Source of the DNA: Pseudomonadota bacterium
GTDB lineage: Bacteria; Pseudomonadota; Gammaproteobacteria; Halothiobacillales; Halothiobacillaceae
Assembly (NCBI GenBank): GCA_021801265.1
Contig: JAJYYE010000010.1
Location: forward strand, 248,001-312,000
Direction: 5' to 3'
Length of the DNA: 64,000 nucleotides
Both the position numbers and the translations under genes were made by a program. The notes beneath the pieces were generated by a model. That model was not told the DNA's origin. It saw only the letters and a program-made list of their open reading frames with translations, and ran no database searches. Position 1 is the first letter of the stretch; the number at the start of each line of letters is the position of its first letter. Below, one piece after another: positions 26,960 through 38,100 of the stretch.

Positions 26960-29482
26960 CTACACCGCATAGTCGGTTACCAGGTCAAGTTGGCAGTACA
27001 CCGTATAAGTCGTTGGATGAAAAGCCTTTATCTTGAATTTCCCCTCGAAATCCATTTGCATCTTGATCGTGACTTGAACCTTGTCACCTGGTTTTAAAGA
27101 CAAAGTCCCCGTTGCAGGATTCACTGCACCACCGGCCTTTGCTTCGCCCACAACTTCACCCTTGCTGTCGTGTGCCTCCAGCAAAATTTCGAACTCGTTT
27201 TCAGTTGAGAACATGTCTGCCGTTTCTACCGCAAGGTCAATCACCGGCATACGTGTGGTGATGGCTTTGGCACCATTCTTGTAGCTCATCGCCACAGATA
27301 CTTTATGCAGTGTCGGTTGATTGGAAGTTTTCAACTGCATCGTGATGACCGGCACCACGCATTCCTGCAAAGAAATGCCGCCGTGATAATAGAGCAAACC
27401 ACTTCGATAAGCGGCCAGCGAATGTGGCGCAGCGAACTTGGCAAAGTCACCGCGAATGCCCATCTTCTCTGCTGAAACGACCAGGTGATTGCCGTCGCCA
27501 GCACCATCGCCGAGCGCACACCGGTCATGAATGCCAATCCAGTTGCCAGCGGGTTTGTTGCAGACATCGCCCGCGCCAGCGTGGGTGTTCATGAAGAAGC
27601 CGTGATCGGTTGCGATCACGACCTCATGAAAGCCACGCTCTTTCAGCTTATGAATTGCGACGCGAATGCGTTTGAGCGCATTGGTAATCTCTGCAGGAGC
27701 GGTGTCGGGGTGGTTCTCAAAGTGGCTATCAATCTCCACCGCGCGCAACACCAACAAATCGGTTTCAGGCGAGAAATCGAAACGTCCGCGAACAAAGTCT
27801 TCCAGACGTCCCTCTTCAAAGCGCTGGCCGTACTTCTTCCGAAACACGTCCATGCGCTGGGTAACCGTTTCCACCACCTGGTCACCCAGCATTGGCACCA
27901 AGCTCTGTTCGTCATTCTTGATGCGAAGCTGCTGACCAGCCCCGGGCAACAAGCTGGCCATGCCTACTGGCGTGATGCTTGGTAGCTGCGCCATTGCAGC
28001 TTGCACTTCAACTTGTCCGTCTTCCGTCAACTGCCGTTCCAGCGCCACGCCCAATTCATAGCGAAGCGCATCGATCATGAAGTACGCCACCTTGTGGCCG
28101 TTCTTTTGCAGCTTGGGCGCTACGATGCGGTCGAACACATCAGCATTCGATAGCTGGCCGGCCGGTGGCCATCCGTTTTGTTCCACATGGCGAGTAAAGA
28201 TCAACTGCACCTTCTCTACCAGCTTGCCGTACTGCTTACGCACCTGCTGCTTGACCGGCGTCATGACACCTTGCGCGTCTTGCCAGTCGTAATCGCTAAC
28301 TGCTTGTTCGAACTCACGATGCAAGCGATCAGCTTCACGCAGGCTGCTCACGTAAAAGGCCAGCAGCACATCAAGATTGCGTGCGTTGTCTGAGAGTTGC
28401 CGCTCCATGTCATCGCAGGTTTGCAGCAGTTCTGTGGCCGATCGAATCAAATCCCACTGGGCACGGCTTTCGCCTTTGCCTGTCCACACCGATTGCTGAT
28501 GGCGCTCCGATATACTCCGCACCCGGTCGATGTCATCACGCAAGATGCCTTCGATCGCCCGGCTCAAAAACGTGCGTTCCTCAAACGGGAAGGTGTCGCG
28601 ATCACCCAAATCAGACCAGCCACCAAATTGGCTGACCAGATTAAGGTCCTTCTCAATTTCTTCCGCACGGTCGATATAGACACTCTGCGTGCGGCGATCA
28701 TTGCGCAGCAGGTCGCACAGGTATTCAATCAAGGGCTTCGCTTGCGTTTCTGCGCGCGGTACATCGCTCAAACTGGCAGGCAATGCGCCAGGCAGATCAA
28801 ACACAAACTCGCTGAACAAGACAAAGCGCCAGAGCTCATTGGCCACCGAGTCCCATGTCTTGCCCCGGGTCTTCAGTGTCAGGCCCATGCTGTTGCGAAG
28901 CAAATCACGCGCCTCTGTCACCCAGCTATCGCTGCCTTTCAATGCGGTCTGCTGCGCATCGTTTGGCACAAGCAGCGCAAACAGAATGTCGCGGGCGGAC
29001 TCGACTGCCAGTAGCGCACGCAAGTTGGGCCAGCCCAAGCCGCCGCCAATCGCATCCACCACTGCAAAGCTCGGTGATGCGTCCTGCTCAAAGATGGCCC
29101 GGATGGCCGTCGTGTGATCTGGCTTCGCCTTAAGGCACAGGCTCTCGAAGCTGTCGCCATCGCCTTCGGGGAAAATGGCTCCTGCTGCGGCAATAGGCGC
29201 GAACGGGTCAGCCTGGCGCTCCTCATCGTTCTGCGGTGCCTTAGTAGGCACATAGACCAAGATGCCAGAGAGCTGTCGATCGATCACATCACGCAAGCCT
29301 TGCATTGCCGCAACCCGACTCTCGATGCTGCTCTTTGAAGCATCCACAACCAGCAGCTTTTCGTCGGCCAAACCGTTGCAGACATCGTGGTAGTGCCCGG
29401 CAGGGTCATACACCACCAGGCTGCCTGTCTTTTGTAACCGGGGTCTGAGTATCTTGTTCTGGATGAAGTCGGCAATGCTCAC
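26960..29482 (-). CDS. pglZ: BREX-1 alkaline-phosphatase-like protein PglZ
   Basis: PglZ is a core BREX component that binds PglX and has a metal-dependent phosphatase or nuclease fold. In the 840-residue product the N-terminal region (1-460) is helical. The alkaline-phosphatase domain has KVAYFMIDALRYE (464-476) and VVIATDHGFFMN (621-632), which carry metal ligands, and the protein ends in a beta-rich domain (about 700-840). Its start overlaps the stop of the DUF262 gene by 4 bases, so it is translated from the same message. Confidence 0.95.
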   Translation of the reverse strand: MSIADFIQNKILRPRLQKTGSLVVYDPAGHYHDVCNGLADEKLLVVDASKSSIESRVAAMQGLRDVIDRQLSGILVYVPTKAPQNDEERQADPFAPIAAAGAIFPEGDGDSFESLCLKAKPDHTTAIRAIFEQDASPSFAVVDAIGGGLGWPNLRALLAVESARDILFALLVPNDAQQTALKGSDSWVTEARDLLRNSMGLTLKTRGKTWDSVANELWRFVLFSEFVFDLPGALPASLSDVPRAETQAKPLIEYLCDLLRNDRRTQSVYIDRAEEIEKDLNLVSQFGGWSDLGDRDTFPFEERTFLSRAIEGILRDDIDRVRSISERHQQSVWTGKGESRAQWDLIRSATELLQTCDDMERQLSDNARNLDVLLAFYVSSLREADRLHREFEQAVSDYDWQDAQGVMTPVKQQVRKQYGKLVEKVQLIFTRHVEQNGWPPAGQLSNADVFDRIVAPKLQKNGHKVAYFMIDALRYELGVALERQLTEDGQVEVQAAMAQLPSITPVGMASLLPGAGQQLRIKNDEQSLVPMLGDQVVETVTQRMDVFRKKYGQRFEEGRLEDFVRGRFDFSPETDLLVLRAVEIDSHFENHPDTAPAEITNALKRIRVAIHKLKERGFHEVVIATDHGFFMNTHAGAGDVCNKPAGNWIGIHDRCALGDGAGDGNHLVVSAEKMGIRGDFAKFAAPHSLAAYRSGLLYYHGGISLQECVVPVITMQLKTSNQPTLHKVSVAMSYKNGAKAITTRMPVIDLAVETADMFSTENEFEILLEAHDSKGEVVGEAKAGGAVNPATGTLSLKPGDKVQVTIKMQMDFEGKFKIKAFHPTTYTVYCQLDLVTDYAV

Positions 29483-31341
29483 AGCGCCACCCCAGCACTT
29501 TCTTGCTTCTCAGCGAGATGTGTAGCCCACAAAGTCTCCAGCGCGGGACTATTCCCTTCAGCAAGCGCATTCATTGCCGTAACGACTAGATTGGCTCGAT
29601 CTCGCAGGAATTCGTTGAAATCGGCCTCTAGCTTCTGTTTGAACGCATCGCCATCTAAGCCCGAGTAGTGTGCTTTTGAAAGCAGGTCGTATGAAATCAA
29701 GTGGGACTTCAAACGCTCGCACACTACTTTTTCATCGGCCCACTGCACACGCTCTTCGAGATACTCCAGCGGATCCTTACGGCCAATTATGCGGTTAGTC
29801 TTCCAGGTGATCAGCGCGCAGTTCAGCGCCCGGTAACTCGGAATTCCAGCTTCTGAGAGCAATGAATCCGGGAATACATGGTGGTACTCGCGCTTTTGAA
29901 TACTCTCGTAGGTTGCAGTCTTGTGGTCTGCGAAGTCGATCGCACCAAGATAGGTCGTTACCGCCAAGATCGCGCGAGCTTCGATACCCGCCGCCTTCGG
30001 CCAGCCAGCAGCCATCAGCGAATCCACATCGGCCAAAGGAAATTCAGAACGGTTCAGTGCCGGCACCGTCGTCAGCTCGGCATCAGTAAAACCAGGGTTC
30101 TTCAACACAGCTTTGATGGCCTTGAAGTCTGCAAACGCACGCGACGCTGCCGTGTTTTCGTAACGATCAGTGAAGAAGGCAGACCACAGGTAGCGGCGTA
30201 AAAGTTTCTCCGCTTTGGCTAGAAAATCACCGTAGTCGGGAATCAACTCATACGCAGCGGCAATCACCGCTAAAACGGCATTCGTCGGCAAACGCGCCTC
30301 GTCAAATACACGCTGGCTGTCCAGAAACGACGCCATGCGTTCAAGCCCACGTTCCAACTTCGGCCAGTTGGCAAGCAACTGCTTTTTGTCCATCTCAATC
30401 ATGCCGCGCGTATTGGGCAACTTTTCCTGCAGTAGCGCCGAGGTAGACAAAATCAGATCAGAGACATTGCCGTAGCGTCTGGCCGTCGGACACTTCTCAT
30501 TCAGGCTGGCTTCGAGCGCGTGGAGCGACTTCTCTGCCACGCTTTCAACCTCTGCCACAATGATGTCGTACAGAGATAATGGCTTGCTGTTGGTGTTCAT
30601 GTTGATGAACACCTGCAAAGCCACATCCTTGCTGGTATCCGCTGGCAACGAAAGGTAGGGAAGGTTGAAATGTGTCACCCGCTCTCGCAGCGCAGTGATG
30701 TCCGCCTTGATCTTGTCGCGCGTGGCGGTATAAGTCTTGTACTTAGATAGCGCATCCGGGTCTGTATCCGCCGGCTCCAATGGTTTGGTTGCATCGTTCA
30801 ACCAAAGGTCGATTTCTGTCGAAATGTCACCAGGACGAAGCAAATTCACAGGGAGCAAACCACGCTTGAAACACTGCGCAGGTTCCTCCGCCCAACGCGG
30901 CATCCGCAGTTGGTGCTTGTTGACCCAGCGAGGAATGCAGCGGATTTCTACTTCCGAGCCCGACTTGTTTTCGCCACGATCAAACTGCGGCAGGTAGACG
31001 AAGAACGTCTCCCATTCGTAGTTGTTATGCATCGAACGCCAAAACGCAGTCAGACGTTGCTGGCCATCTAATAGATGCTGAGTGACGGTGCCTGGCTGAG
31101 CAGGATCTGAGCTTGCGATGTAGCGCGATTCAAATTTTTCTTGCCCTGCGACTTCAAGGGCCAAAGTCACACCCACCGGCAGGTTGTTGATGATGGTGTT
31201 CAGAAAGCTAGCGATTCGACCACGATCCCACGCTTCAAAGCGTTGAAAACGAGGCAATTTCACCATGCCTTGCTGAATGTTCTGAAACCAGACGCCCAGA
31301 GTTCTGTCCTGTGCCTTGCTTGATTGTTGCATGATGCTCAT
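29479..31341 (-). CDS. GmrSD/BrxU-like DUF262-DUF1524 nuclease within the BREX operon
   Basis: The 620-residue protein has the DUF262 ParB-like nucleotide-binding motif LLDGQQRLT (90-98) at its N-terminus. Near its C-terminus (about 484-525) is a DUF1524 His-Asn nuclease motif (YHHVFP followed by LITWKTNR). This is the fused layout of GmrSD, a type IV restriction enzyme against glucosylated DNA, and of BrxU, the BREX-associated enzyme. It overlaps pglX2 and pglZ by 4 bases on each side, so it is expressed as a BREX component. Modified-DNA cleavage is the likely role, by family knowledge. In the described E. fergusonii locus brxU precedes pglX, so the position here differs. Confidence 0.88.
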   Translation of the reverse strand: MSIMQQSSKAQDRTLGVWFQNIQQGMVKLPRFQRFEAWDRGRIASFLNTIINNLPVGVTLALEVAGQEKFESRYIASSDPAQPGTVTQHLLDGQQRLTAFWRSMHNNYEWETFFVYLPQFDRGENKSGSEVEIRCIPRWVNKHQLRMPRWAEEPAQCFKRGLLPVNLLRPGDISTEIDLWLNDATKPLEPADTDPDALSKYKTYTATRDKIKADITALRERVTHFNLPYLSLPADTSKDVALQVFINMNTNSKPLSLYDIIVAEVESVAEKSLHALEASLNEKCPTARRYGNVSDLILSTSALLQEKLPNTRGMIEMDKKQLLANWPKLERGLERMASFLDSQRVFDEARLPTNAVLAVIAAAYELIPDYGDFLAKAEKLLRRYLWSAFFTDRYENTAASRAFADFKAIKAVLKNPGFTDAELTTVPALNRSEFPLADVDSLMAAGWPKAAGIEARAILAVTTYLGAIDFADHKTATYESIQKREYHHVFPDSLLSEAGIPSYRALNCALITWKTNRIIGRKDPLEYLEERVQWADEKVVCERLKSHLISYDLLSKAHYSGLDGDAFKQKLEADFNEFLRDRANLVVTAMNALAEGNSPALETLWATHLAEKQESAGVAL

Positions 31342-33254
31342 TCGGCTGCTCCCGCTTTCTTTTTGGTGCGTGTTTTCTTAGGCGCTGCCTCTGGCTCAAC
31401 GTATAGATCTTCCAACCCATGTGTGATGGCGAGGGACTTGTCGGTCTTGCACTTCTCGCGCACACGATCAGGCCAGTAAGCCATTGCGAGGTGCGCCCAG
31501 TCGTAGTCGCCTTTTTCCAGCTTGGTCCAGGTGTCTTTCAAGACCTTTTGCCAGGGCTTGTGGCGGAACAGCGGCCAGAGGGGCGCGGCGGTGATTTGCA
31601 CACCGTCGTCGTGGTTGGGCTGGTAGTTTGGTGCAATCTTGAGCAAGGTGTCGCGCAGGTCGGTCAGCTCTTGCTCGAAGGTTTGCAACGTTTCGTACTG
31701 CTTTTCCTCGTCACGAGAGCGGCCGCTGCCCTTCATACGCAACTCTGCACATTCACGGCTGACTTGCGTCAGTTTCCCGTTGGGGCCGTCGAGAAAATCA
31801 TTCACCGCTGTGAACAGCGTTTGATTATTCAAGGATGGGTAATAGACCCAGAGCTTGTAGCTACCGGAGGCGGTGGACAGCGGCCAATAGATGGGCGCTT
31901 TGCGGCGACTCTTGGAATAGCGTTGCAGGTGGAAGGCGAAGAAGTCCCGCTGCAGCCAGCGGCGCACGTTATCTGGAACGGATACATCAACCCGGTTCAA
32001 CACTTCCTCAACTAAGTAAGCAAGATCATGGGGGTGCCCTATGTCATGTACCAAAATGCCAGAATTGGCATGGAAAGGCTCAGCACCATCCTGCAACATG
32101 CCGGGGCTCTTAGCGGGCAGCGGATCGAAGGGTTCTGGGAATGGCGGCTGCGGACGCTCCCCAGTCGCTAATCGCAAATCGAAACGACCAAACACTACTC
32201 CAACGGCCCAAGAGAGTATTGTTGAAAAATCATCAATCGGCGTCTCATCAATTTCGCCTTCGTCTTCAGCCTTCTCGTCAAGCTCATCGATCTCGCCGAC
32301 TACTTGTGGCAAAGAAGCAGCAGCCTTATCAACATCTGAAAAACCATAGAGGTCAAATACGATTTCATCTATTCTTTTCAGTACGTCAGAAAGGCTTTCC
32401 GATATTGCTTGCCTATCAAAACCATCGAGCCGGTGACGCAATTGCAATGGAAGAAGGAACGCTTTGGAACACTCATCTACAGATGATTCGATATATCTCG
32501 TTCTCCAGCCCAGTTTGGCTAACTCGCCAAGCCTTTTCTTGGTTGATTCATCAAGCGACGGAAAGGGAACTCGCTGGATTAGCCCCACTTCGTACTGAGC
32601 ACCGACTACCCGACCGGCGAGCATCATTACGAATGCGTCGAAGGCCGTGCTATTAAAAATGGCCAGGCTGGCAAGCTTTTCATCAGGAATGGGGAACGCC
32701 ATTTTCCCTGCAACGCTAAAAATGCATCCTTCTGGTACTGCCTGTGAAGAGAACCTATAGCCTCTCAGCGGCCAAGTGACTCCCGGCAAAGTGAAATAAT
32801 TTTTCTCGGTTTCACCAAGCATCCAGACATTTGAACGAATTCCACCTCTCTCGTTAAGGTTGTTCTTAATTTCCACACCATTATTTTTCCAACGGACGCG
32901 ACAGAATATTTCTTGATAAAACGGTTTGGACGCCCCTCCTTTGGCATAAGGCCGCCAAGCAGAAATATGATCAAGCACCTCCCACTGAAGTCTTACAAAC
33001 CTGAAATCATCAGCGGTTGCAAGACCTTGCTTAACAGCTCTCTGTCCGCTTTCAAACGGGCCAAATTTTGCAAAACATCTGCGCACATCCTGACTAGCCC
33101 AATAGGCAAAAGGACTTCCTGGCAACTCCGAAAATACATCTGAATCGACGGAATACATGTTGCTCTTGCCCGAGCCAGACCGAAACGCAGTGGCCGCCGC
33201 AGCTAAGTCCTCTTTTTTGTCAGTAGCAGCGATAGATCGAATGAAAATAGTCAT
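31338..33254 (-). CDS. pglX2: PglX C-terminal half (target recognition part) as a separate protein
   Basis: The 638-residue product begins MTIFIRSIAATDKKEDLAAA and contains the target-recognition and C-terminal spacer regions seen downstream of the methyltransferase core in full-length PglX. Examples are FSVAGKMAFPIPDEKLASLA (about 183-202) and VVGAQYEVGLIQRVPFP. A helical stretch with TLQTFEQELTDLRDTLLKIA lies near 535-555, and the tail is basic (KKTRTKKKAGAAE). No methyltransferase motif is present. It overlaps the upstream gene by 4 bases (ATGA), so reading is coupled. It probably acts only with the N-terminal protein. Confidence 0.85.
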   Translation of the reverse strand: MTIFIRSIAATDKKEDLAAAATAFRSGSGKSNMYSVDSDVFSELPGSPFAYWASQDVRRCFAKFGPFESGQRAVKQGLATADDFRFVRLQWEVLDHISAWRPYAKGGASKPFYQEIFCRVRWKNNGVEIKNNLNERGGIRSNVWMLGETEKNYFTLPGVTWPLRGYRFSSQAVPEGCIFSVAGKMAFPIPDEKLASLAIFNSTAFDAFVMMLAGRVVGAQYEVGLIQRVPFPSLDESTKKRLGELAKLGWRTRYIESSVDECSKAFLLPLQLRHRLDGFDRQAISESLSDVLKRIDEIVFDLYGFSDVDKAAASLPQVVGEIDELDEKAEDEGEIDETPIDDFSTILSWAVGVVFGRFDLRLATGERPQPPFPEPFDPLPAKSPGMLQDGAEPFHANSGILVHDIGHPHDLAYLVEEVLNRVDVSVPDNVRRWLQRDFFAFHLQRYSKSRRKAPIYWPLSTASGSYKLWVYYPSLNNQTLFTAVNDFLDGPNGKLTQVSRECAELRMKGSGRSRDEEKQYETLQTFEQELTDLRDTLLKIAPNYQPNHDDGVQITAAPLWPLFRHKPWQKVLKDTWTKLEKGDYDWAHLAMAYWPDRVREKCKTDKSLAITHGLEDLYVEPEAAPKKTRTKKKAGAAE

Positions 33255-35152
33255 GCCTGCTTCCTAAACGTATATGCCATTGCCTCAACCATCGCGTCAT
33301 CCATCACACCAAGCCCCAAGTCAGCAAGGATTTCGGGCTCAGCAATGCCGAGCACAATTTCTTCCCGCCACTTTTGAAAACTGGTGAGGAAAAAGCAGGT
33401 GCGCGAGGTGATGGCACCAATGCGCCCGCCGCCACGCAGTAGCTGAAGGCCGCGCTCTACCATGATGGCCATAAGATCGTTCTTGCTGCGTGGATAGGCT
33501 TTGGCGAGTTGATCTTTGGTGTTTGCAGCCAATGCTCCAAATGGTGGGTTCATCACCACGACATCGAACACCTCACGACACAGATCGATGAGCCGAAGCC
33601 CTTGCAAAGCATCCTGTGCAAATAGTCGCCCTTGGTAGGTGGACTTTGCGGCCTGGGCGAATTCAGTGAGTGCCGTGCGCATACGAGCCTCCGCCTGCTG
33701 CCAGCTCTCCTGCTCTTGTGCGGCAAACAGGCCAGTGCCTTTGCCCACATAGACCTGGCGGATCAAGTTCGGCAACTCGCGCTCGACCTGGAGCAGCACG
33801 CCCATTTCCGGCAGACCTTTGAGCAATTGCAGCGTCTTTTCGAATAGCTCGCCGTCGCGCTGGTCGAGGTTGGCGGCAAACTGCTGGCGCAGTTCTCGCT
33901 CCGCCGGTGGCGCGACGGCCGCAACCACATGCCCCTTACCAATGCATGGGCGATCTTTGGCTTTCACGCTGGCATCGTGCCAGGCACGCTGTGCCCGCAG
34001 CCACAGGGCTAAGGTGGCAATCTGCGCGGCGCGCGGATCGATGTCTACGCCGTAGATGTTGTGTTCGATGATCAGGCGTGGCACATCGCGCGCAAAGGTC
34101 GCTTCGTCTTCGTAGGTCTGACTCAGTGGCTTGAGCGCAGCTTGGGGCTGAGTGGAATCATCCAAGGAGCCAGGGCCATGTTGCTGTTCCCATGCCCATG
34201 CCTCAAGGTAAATCTCGACAAACAGATCAAATGCATACAGGCCGAAGTGCATAGAACCGCAGGCCGGGTCCAGCAGCTTCAGGGTGCGCGGGTCGCGTAG
34301 TTTGATGGCCGCTTGCGGTTGCTCATCGGGCTTGACCAGCAAGTATTGGCAGCGCTCGCGCAGATCCGTTTGCCCGCCAGTGGCGTTAAACCAGAGACGC
34401 CCCAGCGTGTTATCGACCAAAAACTCCACCACATAGCGCGGCGTGAAGAACTGGTTTCGCACGGCAAGCTCGCGGCTATTGCGTGGAGCCTGGCTGGCAT
34501 CGCGCATGGCTTTGCGTTCTTCTTTGGAGTTGAAGTATTGGTAGATCCAGCCGATGGTTTCGTCTGCGCCCCAAAGCGACTCAATCTCAAAGTGGTTGAG
34601 CTCATCCAATAGCGCGCGCAGGGCGGTCTCGCGCGGGAACAGCAAGCCGTTTGCGGCGTAACGATAGAACAGGGCGGGTAGCTCTTGTGCGAGTTCATCA
34701 AATACGCTGAATAGATAAATCTGGTACGCCTGGCCGGTTTCACCCAGGGCAGTACCAGCGATCTTGCTGTAGAGCTGGTAGCCACGCGATTGGTAGCCTT
34801 TGCTGACCGACTCGATCAGCTGCCCACGCGCTTCCATCATCAACAGTGCTGCCAAACGGTTGAGCACGGTAAAAGCTTGCTCGCGCACCATACGGTCGAG
34901 CACCGCGATGCGGTGATCGGTGTCGTCTACTTCTGCGCCCAGGTAGTGCGCCAGGGTTTGGCGCAGCACTTCGGCCGTGTGACGCTGGCGGTCGTCCAGA
35001 TGGGTGAGTCGGGCCATGGGCGTGACTTCACCGGTCTTGGGGTCTAGGCCATAGGTTTGCTGAAGCTGGATACTGAACTCATCGGACAGCAAGCTGCGAC
35101 AACTATTAACCAGCTTTTGCAGGCGACCTCGTGTGGATTGATCGAAGGCCAT
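33251..35152 (-). CDS. pglX1: PglX N-terminal half: BREX-1 N6-adenine methyltransferase core
   Basis: This is the host-protecting methyltransferase of BREX. The 633 residues include the helical N-domain, a FFTPRYVVEFLVD motif (235-247), SAM-binding motif I DPACGSMHFGLYAFD (295-309) and the catalytic NPPFG (535-539) of N6-adenine enzymes. The protein stops shortly after the core (AMAYTFRKQA), where normal PglX of about 1200 residues would run into the recognition domain; that part is the next gene. The two together have 1271 residues. The clean coding sequence on both sides of the ATGA junction argues for a true gene split, not a recent frameshift, but sequencing error cannot be excluded. Confidence 0.9.
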   Translation of the reverse strand: MAFDQSTRGRLQKLVNSCRSLLSDEFSIQLQQTYGLDPKTGEVTPMARLTHLDDRQRHTAEVLRQTLAHYLGAEVDDTDHRIAVLDRMVREQAFTVLNRLAALLMMEARGQLIESVSKGYQSRGYQLYSKIAGTALGETGQAYQIYLFSVFDELAQELPALFYRYAANGLLFPRETALRALLDELNHFEIESLWGADETIGWIYQYFNSKEERKAMRDASQAPRNSRELAVRNQFFTPRYVVEFLVDNTLGRLWFNATGGQTDLRERCQYLLVKPDEQPQAAIKLRDPRTLKLLDPACGSMHFGLYAFDLFVEIYLEAWAWEQQHGPGSLDDSTQPQAALKPLSQTYEDEATFARDVPRLIIEHNIYGVDIDPRAAQIATLALWLRAQRAWHDASVKAKDRPCIGKGHVVAAVAPPAERELRQQFAANLDQRDGELFEKTLQLLKGLPEMGVLLQVERELPNLIRQVYVGKGTGLFAAQEQESWQQAEARMRTALTEFAQAAKSTYQGRLFAQDALQGLRLIDLCREVFDVVVMNPPFGALAANTKDQLAKAYPRSKNDLMAIMVERGLQLLRGGGRIGAITSRTCFFLTSFQKWREEIVLGIAEPEILADLGLGVMDDAMVEAMAYTFRKQA

Positions 35153-35157
35153 ACTGA

Positions 35158-38100
35158 TTATTCCCCCGCGTCCTGCAGTTCGAGGTTGACGGCAAAAGCG
35201 TGGGCATATTTCAGTTCGCCACGCAGCTGTTGCAGTTGCGTGATCAGCGCATCCAGGTCGTCCATCGTGGTGATCTTGGTACGCGCCTTGATGCTGCGTG
35301 CGACGGGCTGCTTGATCTCTGGTGTCTCACCGGGCGGCACTTCAGCCTGAGCACGTTCCAGTTCTTCCTTGATGCGCTGCTGTCCCAAGCGCTCAATGCG
35401 GTGCTTGAGCGATTGCACCTGCGACTGCAGTTCGTAGTCCTTGTTGAGCATGGTGGTGAGGCCCGCCAGATCGGGTGCTACATCCACAATCAGGCGCTCA
35501 AGGTTGCCCAGTAGTTCGGTTTGCTCTTGCTGGGTAAGTTTGATCCACTCCGGTACGCGCTTGAGGTCAACCTCGGCCTCTTTGATGCGTGTTTTGAGCA
35601 GGTCTTGCATCGCAATCACGGTATCGCGAATGCGGGCGCGAATGGTGGTGAGGCTGGTGCTGAAATCGGCCGCAAAACGATAGAAGTCGGCCTGCTGCAG
35701 GCGCTCCTCGATGAGACTGAGTGCCTCAGCCAACTCTTCTTTCAGCGTGGCCAGCAAGGCCACGTTCGGCAGGTTGGCAATGGCCGTACAGTGCTGGCGC
35801 AGATCGCGCAGCGTTTGCTCCAGGCCTTGCTCCAGCTTGAGTTTGACTTCGGCGGCCCATTTGAGACTTTCGAACAGCTCGGACTGCTCGTTGCCCAAGC
35901 GGCGCGGCGCATCCGAAGCATCGGTGAGCAGCACGTCGTTAATCTCGTGCGTGAGGTTTTGCAGTCGATCTACACCTGGCAGGTTGAGGCCGCGCAGCTT
36001 CTCTGTGAGCGGGCCGTATTGGTGCTGCAGTTGCGGAAAGAGCTTGGTAGTGACCTTGCTGATGTCGTCTTCCAACGGCACGACGGTGTCGCCAGTGAGT
36101 TCGGTCAACCGAGTTGCAGCGCGCGCCAGTACGTCGTTGGACGGACGATCGCCACCACGCAACGAAATACCGATGCTCTTGAAGGTGTTGTTGGTCTTGA
36201 TGGCGTCGATGGCTTGCTGGCCGTTGACGGTGACTTCGCGTCCCGCCACCTTGAGCTTGATCTCACCCGCCAGCAGCATGGCTGCCACCAGATAGCGCAG
36301 GGTGTCTGCCGACCAACCAAAGGGCGCATCGGCAAAGACGTCGGTCAGGCGTTTACCATCCACGGTGCCGTTGCGGTCAATGTAGTCACGGATGCTCACC
36401 ATGGCCAAGTGGTCGGTGCGAATGCTGTGTCGTCCACTTTGGGTTTGCACAAGGTTCAGCGGATCGAGCGCGCTGGTGATGCCCGACATATTGCCGACCC
36501 GCAGGAATTTTTCAGCAAGTTCGGTTCCGGCGCGCACTGGCGCTTCTGCGTAGCGATCGAAAACTTGTTCAGCGACTTCGCTCAGGTGCTTGCGTGCGGC
36601 ATCCAGCAATTCGGTCGCCAGCGTATCGACCGCAACAACCTGGCCTCGAAAGATGAACGAGCCTTGCAACAGGCTGCGCTGAATCTGCGCCCGCAGTTTG
36701 GTGCTGAGGTGTTCAGCTCGGTCGGCCTGGCCGTTGCAGTATTCGCGGATTTCTTGATCCGGATCGCTGCGGTAGCGGTTGGCGATTTCTCGGCAGCGGT
36801 GGATGTCGGCCGTCAGTTCGTCCATTTCCGGCGTGGTGCGGCCGACCAGGTAGATGTTGAACTTGGACGAGTTGTGACGCGACTCATCAGTGAGCCGGGT
36901 ACGTGCGTTGTCGATTTCTTTGGGATCAACCAGCTCCACAATGGTTTGGATCTGGTTGCGCTCACCCGCCAACGATGCGGGTACGTTGCCTGCCGATTGC
37001 GCCTTGAGGCCGGTGGATACGGCGTAGGAGCCGTGCAATTGGGTGGCGGGCAATGGTGCGTAGACGCTGGTCAATGCTTCGTTAACGATGCGACGCAACT
37101 CAACGCCGCGCAGTGCGACTTGACTGCGTTCCTGCTCAATGTCGTTGAGCTTTTCACTGAAGAAACAAAGGTTGCCATCTTGTTCGCCAAAAGGAACGAT
37201 GGGGTCGTTGATCAGGTCTTCGACTGCCTTGGCCACGACGTCTGCTTGTGATGCCCCAGAGATACTGGCGTGCATCAGGCTGGTGACGTTTTGGCGGGTG
37301 ATGGGCAGGTTGCCCAGGATTTGCAGAACAGCGACTGTCTTGGCGATGTTTTGATGCAACTCGGAATGCGAGAAGCGAATCTTGGTGGCTTTCTCTACCG
37401 ATGCGTGCAACGAGGCGAAGGCGCGTTTGATGTCTTTGTCCAGCGCATCAAACAGCGTGACCGTGGTGGCGAGCCAGCCAACGGCTTGTTCTGCCACAGC
37501 GGGTTTGCCTTCAGAGCCGTCGATCAGAATGTCTTGCACCACCTTGATCGCCGAGCGCAGGCCGATGCCACCCGTAGACTTGGCCAGTGCGCCGAGCAAG
37601 TGCAGCAGAATGTCGAAGTGCGCAGGCAGGAACGGGTAGAGATCGACAAAGGTCTTGCGATCGAAATCGACGCCATAGACGCGCGCATCGACAAGCTTGG
37701 TGTTCTGGCGCAGCTGCTGGCCATACTGATCAAACAACCCGCCCAATTCAGCTTCCGCTGCTGACGACTTGCCCAACAGCCGCGTGTAGCAAATTTCCTT
37801 GATGTCGTTGGATTCAAGGGCGATTTGAATCGGAAAGCGGTCATTGAGCTTGAAGAGCTCTGGCGAGTTGAGGGCAGCCTTCGCGTCATCAGCCGTGAGC
37901 GTTTGCTGCGCCGTACCAACAATCCACACCTTGCCGTCGCCGATGTTTTTCAGGTTTTTCGCCAGACCATCGAGGTTCAAAATCAGGTTGGGCCGAGGGC
38001 CTACGTACTGACCTACTTCATCGATGATGAAGATGATGTATTCCTTGCCCGATGCCTCGCGGGCAATCTCCAGCATTTCCCGCACACGGTCGTTTTCGAA

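Noticed and set aside
35521-37251. 576-codon plus-strand frame inside brxC
   Set aside because: It is antisense to a clear brxC and has no homology; high GC produces such frames.
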